Below, piece by piece: positions 36,613-46,290 of a DNA stretch of 64,000 bases. The notes under the pieces are model-generated. The model saw only the letters and a list, made by a program, of their open reading frames with translations. It ran no database searches and was not told where the DNA came from. How positions within the stretch are numbered: the stretch's first letter is position 1; every line of letters begins with the position of its first letter. Source of the DNA: Ruminiclostridium cellobioparum DSM 1351 = ATCC 15832 (GTDB taxonomy: Bacteria; Bacillota; Clostridia; Acetivibrionales; DSM-1351); assembly GCF_000621505.1 (NCBI RefSeq), contig NZ_JHYD01000040.1:1-64000 (forward strand). The letters are read 5' to 3'. The position numbers and the translations under genes are program-made.

Positions 36613-36690
36613 AATAGCAAATTGAGTTTTATTATTCAATTATTTATTGTATAATGATTATTAATGCAAACAATAATGTGGGGAGATAAC

Positions 36691-37500
36691 ATGGATAAAA
36701 TCCAAAGAAATGAAAGACTTGCCGTAATTATTAAAACCTTGTGCGATCACCCGAATAAGGTTTTTACTCTGGGATTTTTTTCTGAAATGTTCGGTTCAGC
36801 TAAATCCACTATCAGTGAAGATCTTGACCTATTACAAAAAACATTCGAAAAAAATAATATGGGAAATATATGCACTATTCCAGGCGCTTCAGGTGGAGTA
36901 AAGTATGTGCCCTATATGAGTGAAGCCGAAATCCAGGTAACCCTTGAAGAGTTGTCAAAGGAGTTATCAAATCCTGAAAGAGTCCTGCCGGGCGGATACC
37001 TGTATATGCTGGATATCATATATAATCCGGAGTGGGTGAACAAGATTGCCATGATGTTTGCCGGCAAGTTTTCAAAACTGGAGCTGGATTGCGTTATAAC
37101 TGTTGAAACCAAAGGTATTCCTCTGGCTTTTGCCACCGCGCAATATCTGGATGTTCCCCTGGTAATCGTTCGTCATTACAATGAAGCAACTGACGGGGCC
37201 TCAGTCAATATTAATTATGTTTCGGCTTCGGCAAAAAAAATCCAGACGATGGTTCTGCCGATGAAGTCATTAAAGAGAAACTCAAGACTCTTGTTTATCG
37301 ATGACTTTATGAAGGGCGGAGGAACTTCAAAGGGTATAATCGAGATGGCCAATCAATTTGACAGCGAAGTGGTAGGCATCGGTGTTATGATTGAGACCAA
37401 CCAGCCCAACAAGAAACTGGTGGAAAATTATTATTCATTGGTAACCTTAAACGCTGATCTGATAGAAAACACCATTATTGATATAAAGCCAAACATATAA
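36691..37500 (+). CDS. purR: Purine operon repressor PurR
   Basis: 269 residues: an N-terminal winged helix (about 1-75; SAKSTISEDLDLLQK is the recognition region) and a phosphoribosyltransferase-fold domain that senses PRPP, with the PRPP loop RLLFIDDFMKGGGTSKG. The ATG at 36691 is five bases after GGGGAG; an ATG at 36664 precedes that site and is rejected. As in Bacillus, purR stands ahead of spoVG and glmU, but yabJ (ridA), normally between them, is missing. A terminator follows. Confidence 0.92.
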   Translation: MDKIQRNERLAVIIKTLCDHPNKVFTLGFFSEMFGSAKSTISEDLDLLQKTFEKNNMGNICTIPGASGGVKYVPYMSEAEIQVTLEELSKELSNPERVLPGGYLYMLDIIYNPEWVNKIAMMFAGKFSKLELDCVITVETKGIPLAFATAQYLDVPLVIVRHYNEATDGASVNINYVSASAKKIQTMVLPMKSLKRNSRLLFIDDFMKGGGTSKGIIEMANQFDSEVVGIGVMIETNQPNKKLVENYYSLVTLNADLIENTIIDIKPNI

Positions 37501-37520
37501 AATTTAATTTTTCCGATTGA

Positions 37521-37556
37521 AAAACCTCATTATATGAATAATGGGGTTTTATTATT
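37521..37556 (+). terminator. Intrinsic terminator after purR
   Basis: AAAACCTCATTAT (37521-37533) pairs with ATAATGGGGTTTT (37538-37550; one wobble) and ends in T-rich sequence. Confidence 0.8.
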
Positions 37557-37670
37557 AACTTTTTTCATGCATTTTATGGGATATTTAGTGTAAAATAATT
37601 TCTTTATGACAAAAAGTCGAATACACTCGTAAAATAACCAAAAAAAATGTAAAAATATACGCGAAAAAGA

Positions 37671-37695
37671 AGGAATATTTACCATAATGGCGAAT
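37671..37695 (+). promoter_or_regulatory. SigH-like promoter before spoVG
   Basis: AGGAATA (37671-37677) and GAAT (37692-37695), 14 bases apart, resemble the SigH pattern (AGGAWWW, GAAT). spoVG is a classic SigH target in Bacillus, which fits. Expression data would be needed. Confidence 0.45.
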
Positions 37696-37737
37696 AGTTA
37701 TAATAACTTAAATTAATTTCTTGGAGGGTTCGTCATT

Positions 37738-37998
37738 ATGGAAATTACAGACATAAGGATCAGAAAGATTGATACTGAGGGAAAGATGAAGGCAGTGGTA
37801 TCGGTTACCTTTGACAATGAGTTTGTGGTACACGATATCAAAATAATTGAAAGCCAGAATGGGCTGTTTATTGCAATGCCCAGCAGAAAAACACCGGATG
37901 GTGAATTCAGAGATATAGCTCATCCAATAAATGCGACAGCCAGAGAAAAACTCCAAACTGCAATCCTAGCCAGCTTTGAGAGTTCATTACAGGAATAA
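37738..37998 (+). CDS. spoVG: Septation/sporulation regulator SpoVG
   Basis: 86 residues starting [11 protein letters not shown] and containing [20 protein letters not shown], the strongly conserved core of SpoVG, a small site-specific DNA-binding or RNA-binding protein influencing septation and sporulation. GGAGG lies 11 bases before the ATG. Flanked by its own promoter and a terminator, so it is probably monocistronic. Confidence 0.93.
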   Translation: MEITDIRIRKIDTEGKMKAVVSVTFDNEFVVHDIKIIESQNGLFIAMPSRKTPDGEFRDIAHPINATAREKLQTAILASFESSLQE

Positions 37999-38013
37999 TC
38001 CAAGAAGTAATAA

Positions 38014-38042
38014 AAGGATACTTTCAGGAGTATCTTTTTTTA
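38014..38042 (+). terminator. Intrinsic terminator after spoVG
   Basis: AAGGATACT pairs with AGTATCTTT around a six-base loop and merges into seven T. Confidence 0.8.
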
Positions 38043-38197
38043 TTGTCCGGGAAAGCATAAATTTTATCTTAAAAGTTATAAAAATAATATACAAGATAAA
38101 TAAATAATATGAGAGGTATTTTATTATTCTTAATGGTTGAAATTATTCATTAAAAATGAGAGAATATAACCTGTAAAATACAGTGGGGGCTTTGACA

Positions 38198-39385
38198 ATG
38201 AAAAAAATTTTGGGATTAACTATTTCCGACAACAATAATAGTGCTTTTAAATCCAAAAGTCTGAAGGAAAGCCATAATGTATTGGGACGAAGTGTTCAGC
38301 AGTGGTCGGCCTCTGGCATGACCGAGATAACGGCGGACATACAATCCATTACATTTGAGGAACTGGAAAAATGCAGGCATCTGGTAAGCGACGCCGAATT
38401 GGTTATCATAAACTGGGCCGACCAGCCGCTGATAACGGCCGATACCTTCAGAGAACTCCTGAACAGGCATAAAGAGGAAGGCAGTAACGCCACAGCGGTT
38501 TTTACCGACAGCGGGTCGGATTCTTTAAGTGAAGCAGCCATTTACATCTTCAACGGAAAAGAATTATTCAATAAACTCAATGAACCGGGTGTTTCCAACC
38601 TTTCTAGGGAAGTATTAAAGCATAGCTTTCTATCTACAAAAAATACCAATGAAATTTTAACAGAAGACCATTACCAGTTTCTGGTTGTAACTGACCGGAT
38701 AGCCCTTGCGGATGCCGCTTCGGAATTAAAAGCAAGGATTCTCACCGAAATAATGCTTTCGGGAGTTACCATTGTTGATCCGGCATCAACCCACATAGAT
38801 GCGGACGTGTGCATCGGAGAGGATACAACAATCCTTCCCAATACCATACTTGAAGGTAATACCGCCATTGGAGAGGATTGTATAATCGGACCCAACTCAA
38901 GAATTTCAAACTGCAAAATTGGAAACAAGGTTGAAGTAGCCAATTCGGTTGCATTTGACAGTTCCATCGGCGATGATACCCATGTTGGGCCGTTTGCATA
39001 CCTGAGACCCGGAAGTATGGTGGGCAGCAAGGTCAAAATTGGAGATTTCGTTGAAATCAAGAAGTCTGTAATCGGGGACAAAACTAAAATATCACACCTG
39101 ACTTATGTAGGAGATGCAGAGGTAGGCTCAAATGTCAACATAGGCTGTGGTGTTGTGTTTGTCAATTATGACGGTAAAAACAAGAACAAAACCATAATAG
39201 GAGATAATTCCTTCATCGGATGCAATACAAATCTCGTATCACCAGTAGTTGTGCATAAAGATGCATATATAGCAGCAGGTTCTACTATTACTGAGGAAGT
39301 GCCTGAAAATTCCCTTGCAATCGCAAGAGAACGCCAGGTAATAAAGGAAGACTGGGTAATAAGGAAAGATATGAAGCGCAAATAA
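38198..39385 (+). CDS. glmU: GlmU-like protein with degenerate uridyltransferase domain
   Basis: 395 residues from the ATG at 38198 (a GTG at 38183 is less likely). The C-terminal left-handed beta-helix acetyltransferase is complete: [49 protein letters not shown] and the end LAIARERQV. The N-terminal part (about 185 residues) aligns only loosely with GlmU uridyltransferase: the essential start L-A-A-G-x-G-T-R-M is absent, and the GD-x-P-L metal motif reads NWADQPLI. The protein is about 60 residues shorter than usual. It probably still acetylates glucosamine-1-phosphate but is unlikely to make UDP-GlcNAc by itself. Its position before prs matches glmU of Bacillus. Confidence 0.85.
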   Translation: MKKILGLTISDNNNSAFKSKSLKESHNVLGRSVQQWSASGMTEITADIQSITFEELEKCRHLVSDAELVIINWADQPLITADTFRELLNRHKEEGSNATAVFTDSGSDSLSEAAIYIFNGKELFNKLNEPGVSNLSREVLKHSFLSTKNTNEILTEDHYQFLVVTDRIALADAASELKARILTEIMLSGVTIVDPASTHIDADVCIGEDTTILPNTILEGNTAIGEDCIIGPNSRISNCKIGNKVEVANSVAFDSSIGDDTHVGPFAYLRPGSMVGSKVKIGDFVEIKKSVIGDKTKISHLTYVGDAEVGSNVNIGCGVVFVNYDGKNKNKTIIGDNSFIGCNTNLVSPVVVHKDAYIAAGSTITEEVPENSLAIARERQVIKEDWVIRKDMKRK

Positions 39386-39425
39386 AAAAAATAAATATAA
39401 ACAGAGTGATAAAAGGAGAGTTGAA

Positions 39426-40385
39426 ATGAATTTGCATGGTAAGGACATAAAGATATTTACAGGTAGCTCCAACAGGCAGTTGGTAAACGAAATTGCCGAG
39501 AAAATAGGAATACCTGTAGGTGTTGCCAGTGTTGGATGTTTCAGTGATGGGGAAACGGCAGTAAACATCGGGGAGGTAGTAAGAGGTTCCGACGTATTTA
39601 TTATTCAATCCACCTGCCAGCCTGTAAATGATAACCTGATGGAGCTTCTGGTAATGATTGATGCCGTGAAGAGGGCTTCGGCCGGAAGAATAACCGCCGT
39701 TATACCATATTTCGGTTATGCAAGGCAGGACAGAAAGTCCAGAGCAAGGGATCCAATATCGGCAAAGCTGGTTGCAAATCTTTTAACTATTGCGGGAGCC
39801 GACAGAATATTGACCATGGATTTACACGCTCCGCAGATTCAAGGATTTTTTGATATTCCGGTTGACCATTTACTTGGATTTCCCATATTGGCGGAATACT
39901 TCAAGGAGAAGTTTGCCGGGCAGGATGATGTGGTTGTGGTTTCCCCGGACGTGGGAAGCGTTACAAGGTCAAGAAAAATAGCGGAGAGACTTGACTGCCC
40001 GCTGGCCATTATCGACAAGCGCCGTCCCAAGGCCAATGTGTCCGAAGTAATGAACATAATCGGTGATATCAGAAACAAGAGATGTGTGCTGGTAGATGAC
40101 CTCATTGATACCGGAGGAACCATAGTGAACGGTGCGAATGCATTGATGGATGCGGGCGCAAAGGAAGTATACGCCAGCTGTACACATGCGGTTTTGTCGG
40201 GTCCTGCCATACAGAAGATTCAAGATTCTGATATTAAGGAAATGGTTGTGCTCAATACAATTACCCTTAATGAGGAGAAGAAAATAGGCAAGATAACAGC
40301 CTTGTCGGTTGCAGGTGTATTTGCCGAAGCTATTGAGAGAATTTATGGGGACATATCCATAAGCACTCTTTTTACTCAAATATAA
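39426..40385 (+). CDS. prs: Ribose-phosphate pyrophosphokinase
   Basis: Makes PRPP from ribose-5-phosphate and ATP, the effector that PurR senses. 319 residues with [20 protein letters not shown], the catalytic flexible-loop region, and the PRPP-binding loop [22 protein letters not shown] precedes the ATG. It follows glmU by 40 bases, as in Bacillus. The ctc gene usually found next is not present; a terminator and a palindromic repeat follow instead. Confidence 0.95.
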   Translation: MNLHGKDIKIFTGSSNRQLVNEIAEKIGIPVGVASVGCFSDGETAVNIGEVVRGSDVFIIQSTCQPVNDNLMELLVMIDAVKRASAGRITAVIPYFGYARQDRKSRARDPISAKLVANLLTIAGADRILTMDLHAPQIQGFFDIPVDHLLGFPILAEYFKEKFAGQDDVVVVSPDVGSVTRSRKIAERLDCPLAIIDKRRPKANVSEVMNIIGDIRNKRCVLVDDLIDTGGTIVNGANALMDAGAKEVYASCTHAVLSGPAIQKIQDSDIKEMVVLNTITLNEEKKIGKITALSVAGVFAEAIERIYGDISISTLFTQI

Positions 40386-40512
40386 TTTTTCAGTCATATT
40401 TATTTACCGTAATATTTTGACAGTGAATTTTAGAAGTTAAAATTAGAAGCTAAAAAAATATTTTACAAATTGAGTTTATACTACTAAAATAATTATTGAT
40501 GGAATAATTTTT

Positions 40513-40546
40513 CAGGGCGGTTCGGTTTTTGGAACCGCCCTTTTAA
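40513..40546 (+). terminator. Intrinsic terminator after prs
   Basis: GGGCGGTTC (40515-40523) pairs exactly with GAACCGCCC (40532-40540), followed by TTTT. Confidence 0.88.
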
Positions 40547-40560
40547 ACATGGATGCATGC

Positions 40561-40740
40561 CCTATATTAACAATGTACAATACGTTTTTGAGTGGTGAAT
40601 TTGCCCTGCGGCTGCGTTGAAGCCGCTTGCAAGGCATAAAGCCTTTCGGCGTGTCTTTGCCTTGTCGCAAGCCAAGGACGACAACAGAGAAAAGTGACAA
40701 AATAGCCGGCGCGAGGCGTGTTGTATATTGTCAATAGAGG
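40561..40740. repeat. 180-bp palindromic element (different family)
   Basis: Terminal arms 40561-40584 and 40717-40740 match in inverted orientation at about 20 of 24 positions (AACAATGTACAATACG against CGTGTTGTATATTGT). The interior is GC-richer and self-complementary around CTTGCAAGGCA and TGCCTTGTCGCAAG. No coding potential. It does not share motifs with the 21.9/34.6/47.8 kb family. It probably is a small non-autonomous element or structured intergenic repeat. Confidence 0.6.
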
Positions 40741-40801
40741 GTTAATAAATAAAAATAGGATGTGTGCTTGACGGCACGGCGCACTCGGACAGGAGGCAGC
40801 A

Positions 40802-41371
40802 TTGGGAGAAATATTTTTAATCGCGGGTTTGGGAAATCCGGGATCAAAATACGATAATACAAGACATAATGTAGGTTTTGATACAATTGATTACCTTTCG
40901 GGTAAATTAAATATAAGATTATCAAAAATAGGTTTTAAGGGAGTTTACGGTGAGGGTGATGTTGACGGTGTCAGGGTCATTCTGCTCAAGCCCCAGACCT
41001 TTATGAATCTCAGCGGCGAAAGCATCCGGGACATTGCCGCCTGGTACAAGCTGCCCATGGAAAGATTGCTGGTGATTTATGACGATATCGACCTTGAACC
41101 CGGAAAAATCAGGGTAAGGCCCAAGGGCAGCTCGGGTACTCATAACGGAATGAAATCAATAATTTATCAGCTTCAGTCGGATGCTTTCCCGAGAATCCGC
41201 ATTGGAATAGGCCGTGCACCCGAGAAGTGGGATCTTGCCGACTATGTTCTCAGCAAATTCTCAAAGGAAGACAGGGAAGTAATTAACGGAAGCATTGAGA
41301 AAGCGGCAGAAGCCGCATTAACCGTTGTGCGGACCGGTGTGGAAAAGGCAATGAACAGCTTTAACAAGTAA
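40802..41371 (+). CDS. pth: Peptidyl-tRNA hydrolase
   Basis: Recycles tRNA from prematurely released peptidyl-tRNA. 189 residues from a TTG at 40802, five bases after GGAGG. Motifs AGLGNPGSKYDNTRHNVGF with Asn12 and catalytic His22, LLKPQTFMNLSG and SGTHNGMKSI are all present. The stop overlaps the ATG just before mfd (TAATG). The pth-mfd pair is conserved in Bacillus and Clostridia. Confidence 0.95.
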   Translation: MGEIFLIAGLGNPGSKYDNTRHNVGFDTIDYLSGKLNIRLSKIGFKGVYGEGDVDGVRVILLKPQTFMNLSGESIRDIAAWYKLPMERLLVIYDDIDLEPGKIRVRPKGSSGTHNGMKSIIYQLQSDAFPRIRIGIGRAPEKWDLADYVLSKFSKEDREVINGSIEKAAEAALTVVRTGVEKAMNSFNK

Positions 41372-41382
41372 TGGAGGAAAAA

Positions 41383-44300
41383 ATGAATTTATTTGCGGAC
41401 CCTCTTTTAAAACTTAGTGAATATAATACTCTGCTTTCGGCCATAAGGGAAGAAACCGGCCCTGTTTCGGTAATAGGACCGTCAGACTCTCAAAAAGTTC
41501 ATATAATTTTCTCCCTGCTGACACATATGCAGGCCAGGGGTCTGTTCATTACCTATAATGAAATGCAGGCCAGGAGGGCATTTGAGGACTTTCAGCTCTT
41601 CCTGGGGGAGGAGGTTGTGTTCTTCCCGGCAAAGGAAACCATGTTGTATAATGTCGAGGCCAGGAGCAATGACCTTGTTTATCAACGTGTAAAAACCCTG
41701 CTCAGATGTATGACGGCCGATTATAAAGTACTTGTTCTGTCTGCTGAAGCCCTGATACAGATGATATCCCCTGTGGAACTGTTCAGGAGCGGAGTTGTCA
41801 ACATTGAACTTGGTAAGGAAGTGAACCTGGAGGAGCTCATATCAAAGCTTGTGCTGTATGGCTATGAAAGAGTTGATATTGTGGAAGGCAAGGCTCAGTT
41901 TGCCATCCGGGGCGGAATTATTGATATATTTGCAATAAACAATGAACACCCTCTTCGTATCGAACTTTTTGACACCGAAGTGGACTCCATAAGATATTTT
42001 GATGAAGCGACACAGAGGTCGACCGATGCGGCCGATGCATGTGTCATCACACCTGCCAGAGATGTTGTATACCAGGAGGGTTCCAAGGATGGCATCATAG
42101 CAAGGATAAAAAAGGATTTAAAAGACTATGCAAATAAATTGAACAAAAAGGGCAATAATCAGATTGCCGCCAATATTACAGCGCGGGTAAACGAAGATAT
42201 TGATAATATTGTTGAACACCATTATTTTGCCGGTATTGACCGGTATCTCCCGTATATACTTGAGAATCCGCAGTCTATTTTAAACTATGTAAGCAGGGAC
42301 TCAATGGTAATTCTTGATGAAACCCAGAGAATTTCACAGAGAATAGAAAATATCGTACTTGAGCAGGACGAATTGGCTAAAAGCATGCTTGAGAAAGGTT
42401 CGATGCTGCCTGTAGGGGTAAAGTGGACTCACAGTTTTGACGGTATCCTGGATATTATCAAGACATTCAGAGCGGTCACCATGGCGGCAATAACCTCGAA
42501 CAACTCAATGCTGAGGCCTGCAAGCCAGATTTCCATACCCTGCAGATCGGGAAATTCCTATCAAAATCACATGGAACTGCTTGTAAACGATATAGATATG
42601 CTAAAGGGCAAAAACTATAAGATCGTTGTACTTTCAGGCCCCAGCGGACGCGGACACCGGCTTGTGGAAACGCTGGCCACAAATGACATAATCTCAAACT
42701 ACTCCGACAGTTATGAAAAGGATATCCAGGAGGGGGAAATTGTGGTAACCCGGGGCAGTTTGCAGAAGGGCTTCGAATACCCTACCGCAGGCTTTGTGGT
42801 TATCAGTGACAAAGAGGTTTTCGGACAGGACCGGAGGATCAAAAAGGCCCGCTCAAAACACGACGGTAAAAAAATAAAGGCATTTTCCGACCTGAATGTG
42901 GGAGATTTTGTGGTGCATCAAGCTCATGGAATAGGACAGTATATAGGTATTGAAAAGCTTGTTGTGGGAGAGATAAAACGTGACTATCTGAAAATACGCT
43001 ATCAGGAGGGGGCATTTTTATATATTCCCACAAATCAGCTGGATCTCATTCAGAAGTATATCGGAACTGAGGGAAAGGCTCCCAAAGTGAATAAGCTTGG
43101 GGGTTCGGAATGGGCAAAGACCAAAAGCCGGGTCAAGGAGTCCTTGCGGGAGCTGGCAGGGGAGCTTATAAAGCTGTATGCAAAGCGTCAGGCGGCAGTG
43201 GGACATTCTTTTTCTACAGACACGGTATGGCAGCGGCAGTTTGAGGAATTATTCCCCTATGATGAGACAGATGACCAGCTGAAGTGTATTGAAGAGATAA
43301 AAAAGGATATGGAGTCCCCCCGCCTGATGGACAGACTGTTATGCGGCGACGTGGGCTACGGCAAGACCGAAGTAGCAATAAGAGCGGTATTCAAGACAGT
43401 AATGGACGGCAAGCAGGTGGCATACCTTGTTCCAACGACAATACTGGCCCAGCAGATATATGAAAACTTTAAAAAGAGGATGAGTGATTTCCCCGTTACG
43501 GTGGATGTTATGAGCCGTTTCAGGACGGCAGCCGAACAAAAGAAGATCGTAAAGTCGGTCAAAACCGGAAATGTGGATATCCTGGTGGGAACCCACAGGC
43601 TTTTGCAGAAGGATATCGAATTTAAGGACCTTGGACTGCTGGTGGTGGATGAGGAGCAGCGTTTCGGCGTAACCCACAAGGAAAAACTAAAGACCATCAA
43701 ACCCAATGTGGATGTTCTCACACTTACCGCAACACCCATTCCCAGGACCCTTCACATGTCCCTGGTGGGAATTCGGGATATCAGCGTACTTGAAGATCCG
43801 CCGGAGGAAAGATACCCTGTTCAGACCTATGTTATGGAGCATAATACAGAGCTCATAAGGGACGGCATTGTGAGAGAGCTTGCCAGAAACGGGCAGGTAT
43901 TTTACCTCTATAACAGGGTCAGGGGAATTGAGTTAAAGGCGGATGAGCTGAAGAGACTGGTGCCTGATGCAAGGATTGCAACGGCACACGGACAGATGAA
44001 TGAAAAAGAGCTTGAAGATGTGATGTACAACTTTATAAACGGTGAATATGACGTACTGGTTTGTACTACCATAATAGAATCCGGACTTGACATGCCCAAT
44101 GTAAACACCATTGTTGTGGAGGATGCGGATAGAATGGGGCTTTCACAGCTCTATCAGATCAGGGGGAGAGTGGGACGGTCAAACAGGCTGGCCTATGCCT
44201 ATATAACCTACAGGAAGGATAAGGCCCTGTCGGAAGTGGCCGAAAAGAGGCTGCAGGCAATTAAGGAATTCACCGAATTCGGTTCGGGCTTCAGAATAGC

Positions 44301-44907
44301 CATGCGCGATCTGGAAATCAGGGGAGCGGGTAATCTTCTGGGGCCGGAGCAGCATGGGCACATGGAAACGGTGGGTTATGAGATGTACTGCAAACTGCTG
44401 GAGGAAGCCGTTCATGAGATAAGCGGGGACTCAGTGGGCCCCGTTGATGAGGAAATGGCAATCGACCTCAATGTAAGCGCTTATATAGATGATGATTACA
44501 TTAGTTCGGAAGAACTAAAAATTGACATGTATAAAAAGATCGCAAATATACAGAATGAAAATGATGTAATAGATATAAAAGATGAGCTGATCGACAGATA
44601 CGGAGACATTCCCGAAGAAGTGGAAAGTCTGATGGATATCGCATTTATAAAAGTTTTGGCCAGACAGTGCGGTTTTACAAATATCTCTCAGAAGGACGAA
44701 ACGGTCATTTTTCAATTGAGCAAGTCTGCAACCGCATTGCCCATGTATCTTGGAAAGCTCATGGATAAATACCCCAGAAGGATTATGTTCAATGCAAGCA
44801 GCAATCCATATATAACCTTCAGACTTAGCAATGTGGCCGGGAGAGAAATTCTGGCAAATATTAAGATTTTGTTACATGACATTATTAAATTGCAGTATAC
44901 TGAATAA
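41383..44907 (+). CDS. mfd: Transcription-repair coupling factor
   Basis: DNA translocase that removes stalled RNA polymerase and recruits UvrA. 1174 residues in the usual order: UvrB-like N-terminus with VFFPAKETMLYN (about 80-92), RNA-polymerase interacting CarD-like domain (FSDLNVGDFVVHQAHGIGQY, about 505-524), helicase domain with GDVGYGKTEVA (Walker A) and VVDEEQRFG (DEEQ box), motif VI QIRGRVGRS, and the C-terminal TRCF domain. The ATG at 41383 is five bases after GGAGG; one at 41371 overlaps the pth stop and precedes that site. Confidence 0.95.
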   Translation: MNLFADPLLKLSEYNTLLSAIREETGPVSVIGPSDSQKVHIIFSLLTHMQARGLFITYNEMQARRAFEDFQLFLGEEVVFFPAKETMLYNVEARSNDLVYQRVKTLLRCMTADYKVLVLSAEALIQMISPVELFRSGVVNIELGKEVNLEELISKLVLYGYERVDIVEGKAQFAIRGGIIDIFAINNEHPLRIELFDTEVDSIRYFDEATQRSTDAADACVITPARDVVYQEGSKDGIIARIKKDLKDYANKLNKKGNNQIAANITARVNEDIDNIVEHHYFAGIDRYLPYILENPQSILNYVSRDSMVILDETQRISQRIENIVLEQDELAKSMLEKGSMLPVGVKWTHSFDGILDIIKTFRAVTMAAITSNNSMLRPASQISIPCRSGNSYQNHMELLVNDIDMLKGKNYKIVVLSGPSGRGHRLVETLATNDIISNYSDSYEKDIQEGEIVVTRGSLQKGFEYPTAGFVVISDKEVFGQDRRIKKARSKHDGKKIKAFSDLNVGDFVVHQAHGIGQYIGIEKLVVGEIKRDYLKIRYQEGAFLYIPTNQLDLIQKYIGTEGKAPKVNKLGGSEWAKTKSRVKESLRELAGELIKLYAKRQAAVGHSFSTDTVWQRQFEELFPYDETDDQLKCIEEIKKDMESPRLMDRLLCGDVGYGKTEVAIRAVFKTVMDGKQVAYLVPTTILAQQIYENFKKRMSDFPVTVDVMSRFRTAAEQKKIVKSVKTGNVDILVGTHRLLQKDIEFKDLGLLVVDEEQRFGVTHKEKLKTIKPNVDVLTLTATPIPRTLHMSLVGIRDISVLEDPPEERYPVQTYVMEHNTELIRDGIVRELARNGQVFYLYNRVRGIELKADELKRLVPDARIATAHGQMNEKELEDVMYNFINGEYDVLVCTTIIESGLDMPNVNTIVVEDADRMGLSQLYQIRGRVGRSNRLAYAYITYRKDKALSEVAEKRLQAIKEFTEFGSGFRIAMRDLEIRGAGNLLGPEQHGHMETVGYEMYCKLLEEAVHEISGDSVGPVDEEMAIDLNVSAYIDDDYISSEELKIDMYKKIANIQNENDVIDIKDELIDRYGDIPEEVESLMDIAFIKVLARQCGFTNISQKDETVIFQLSKSATALPMYLGKLMDKYPRRIMFNASSNPYITFRLSNVAGREILANIKILLHDIIKLQYTE

Positions 44908-44992
44908 TTGAATATAATTGATTACAAGGGCATTTTAACAAGTACGGGTTGTACAAGCATAATTATTAATATAAAACGGGGAGCGATTACCT

Positions 44993-46099
44993 TTGGAAAA
45001 TGAAAATGCAAGTGTAAAAAAGCAATCGAAAGGCCTTATAATAGGCTTGGCGGTGGCAGCGGTAGTTATAATAGCCGCAGTGATTCTCTTTGTACTCCAG
45101 CCTTGGGCGGTAAATGTAGCATCTGTTGATAATTTGAAAATAACGAAATATGAGTATACTTTTTTTACAAAGTTTAATATGTCTCAATTTTTATCAAGCA
45201 ATAGTATCAATTCAACCCCCGAGCAGTATAAGTGGAATACGAAGGTCGGAACAGAGACTGCAAAAGATCAGGTAAAGAAGAGCACACTGGAAAATATCCA
45301 GGAGTTCAAGATCCAGCTTATTAAGGCAAAAGATGCCGGCATAAAGCTTGATGCCACCGATCTGAAAAATGTTGATGATGCAATAAATCAGCAAATCACC
45401 CAGTACGGAAGCAGAAATGCTGCTGAAGCGGGCGTAAAGGCTGATTACGGTATCACTTTGTCGGAGCTGAAGGAAATATACAGAAACCTTACCCTGACAC
45501 AAAAATACCGGGCTGATTTGTTAAAAGACGTAAAAGTATCAGATGAAGATGTCAAAAAATATTATGATGAAAATAAAAAGAATTTTGACAAAGTTACCGT
45601 AACACATATCCTTTTCAAAACCGTGGACGATAACAATGCGCCTGTAAGTGAAGGTAAAAAGGCTGAAGCCAAAAAGAAAGCCGATGATATCCTTGCCAGG
45701 ATAAAAGCCGGAGAGGATATAAAGAAACTGGCAACTGAATTTTCAGAAGACAAACCTGCAGTTACAACCAAGGACAGCCCGGGCTATGAGGGTGAATACA
45801 CCTTTGGCAGAGGCGAAATGGTTTCTGAATTTGAAAAGTGGGCTTTTGATGATGCCAGAAAAGAAGGGGACTCCGATGTGGTGGAAACCCAGATCGGATA
45901 TCATGTAATGCAGTTCCACAAGCGTACCGAAACTTCTTTCGATGACTTAAAGGAGAGTATAAAGCCGTCACTTTTACAACAAAGACAGACAGAGGAATAT
46001 TCCAAAAAGCTTGATGAATTCAAAAAAGATTCCAAGTATGCGGTTAAGACCAATGAAGGCGCTATTGTAAAGACTGATAAGAGCCTCTACGGAATATAA
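44993..46099 (+). CDS. Membrane-anchored PpiC-type peptidyl-prolyl isomerase / foldase
   Basis: 368 residues from a TTG at 44993, nine bases after GGGGAG. One N-terminal membrane anchor (about 14-38, no lipobox Cys), a SurA-like chaperone region (about 75-185), and a parvulin rotamase domain (about 198-312) with VTHILFKT and FGRGEMVSEFEKWAF. It would fold secreted proteins outside the membrane, like PrsA, although it is not a lipoprotein. It lies where yabK-spoVT follow mfd in Bacillus. Confidence 0.87.
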   Translation: MENENASVKKQSKGLIIGLAVAAVVIIAAVILFVLQPWAVNVASVDNLKITKYEYTFFTKFNMSQFLSSNSINSTPEQYKWNTKVGTETAKDQVKKSTLENIQEFKIQLIKAKDAGIKLDATDLKNVDDAINQQITQYGSRNAAEAGVKADYGITLSELKEIYRNLTLTQKYRADLLKDVKVSDEDVKKYYDENKKNFDKVTVTHILFKTVDDNNAPVSEGKKAEAKKKADDILARIKAGEDIKKLATEFSEDKPAVTTKDSPGYEGEYTFGRGEMVSEFEKWAFDDARKEGDSDVVETQIGYHVMQFHKRTETSFDDLKESIKPSLLQQRQTEEYSKKLDEFKKDSKYAVKTNEGAIVKTDKSLYGI

Positions 46100-46126
46100 T
46101 ACAATTAAAATAAATAACATCTGAAA

Positions 46127-46169
46127 TGCACCCCAAAAGATATTAATTTACTTTTGGAGGTGCATTTTT
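46127..46169 (+). terminator. Intrinsic terminator after the foldase gene
   Basis: TGCACCCCAAAAG pairs with CTTTTGGAGGTGCA (single bulge or mismatch) and ends in ATTTTTA. Confidence 0.8.
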
Positions 46170-46225
46170 AGCATATGAAAATTTTATAAATTCCTATTTA
46201 ATATTTAATCCTCCCTTTCCAATAA

Positions 46226-46256
46226 TGTATAAAAAATCATCAAGTTTACAATACTA
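46226..46256 (+). promoter_or_regulatory. SigG-like promoter before spoVT
   Basis: TGTATA (46226-46231), 18 bases, then AATACTA (46250-46256), close to the forespore sigma consensus (TGMATA, CATNMTA). spoVT is a SigG target in Bacillus. It lies 35 bases before the TTG start. Confidence 0.4.
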
Positions 46257-46290
46257 TGACTAAAATAACCTATTAAGGAGGTAATATAAT

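Larger units (their letters stand above)
36370..36690. other. Divergent murC-purR control region
   Basis: An AT-rich stretch of 320 bases between divergent genes. It holds two PurBox-like sites (annotated separately) and a TATAAT at 36650-36655 close to purR; no -35 at proper spacing is clear for it. No reading frame with a ribosome binding site is seen. Confidence 0.5.

Noticed and set aside
36622-36655. TTGAGT and TATAAT before purR as a promoter
   Set aside because: The spacer is 22 bases, too long for a housekeeping promoter.
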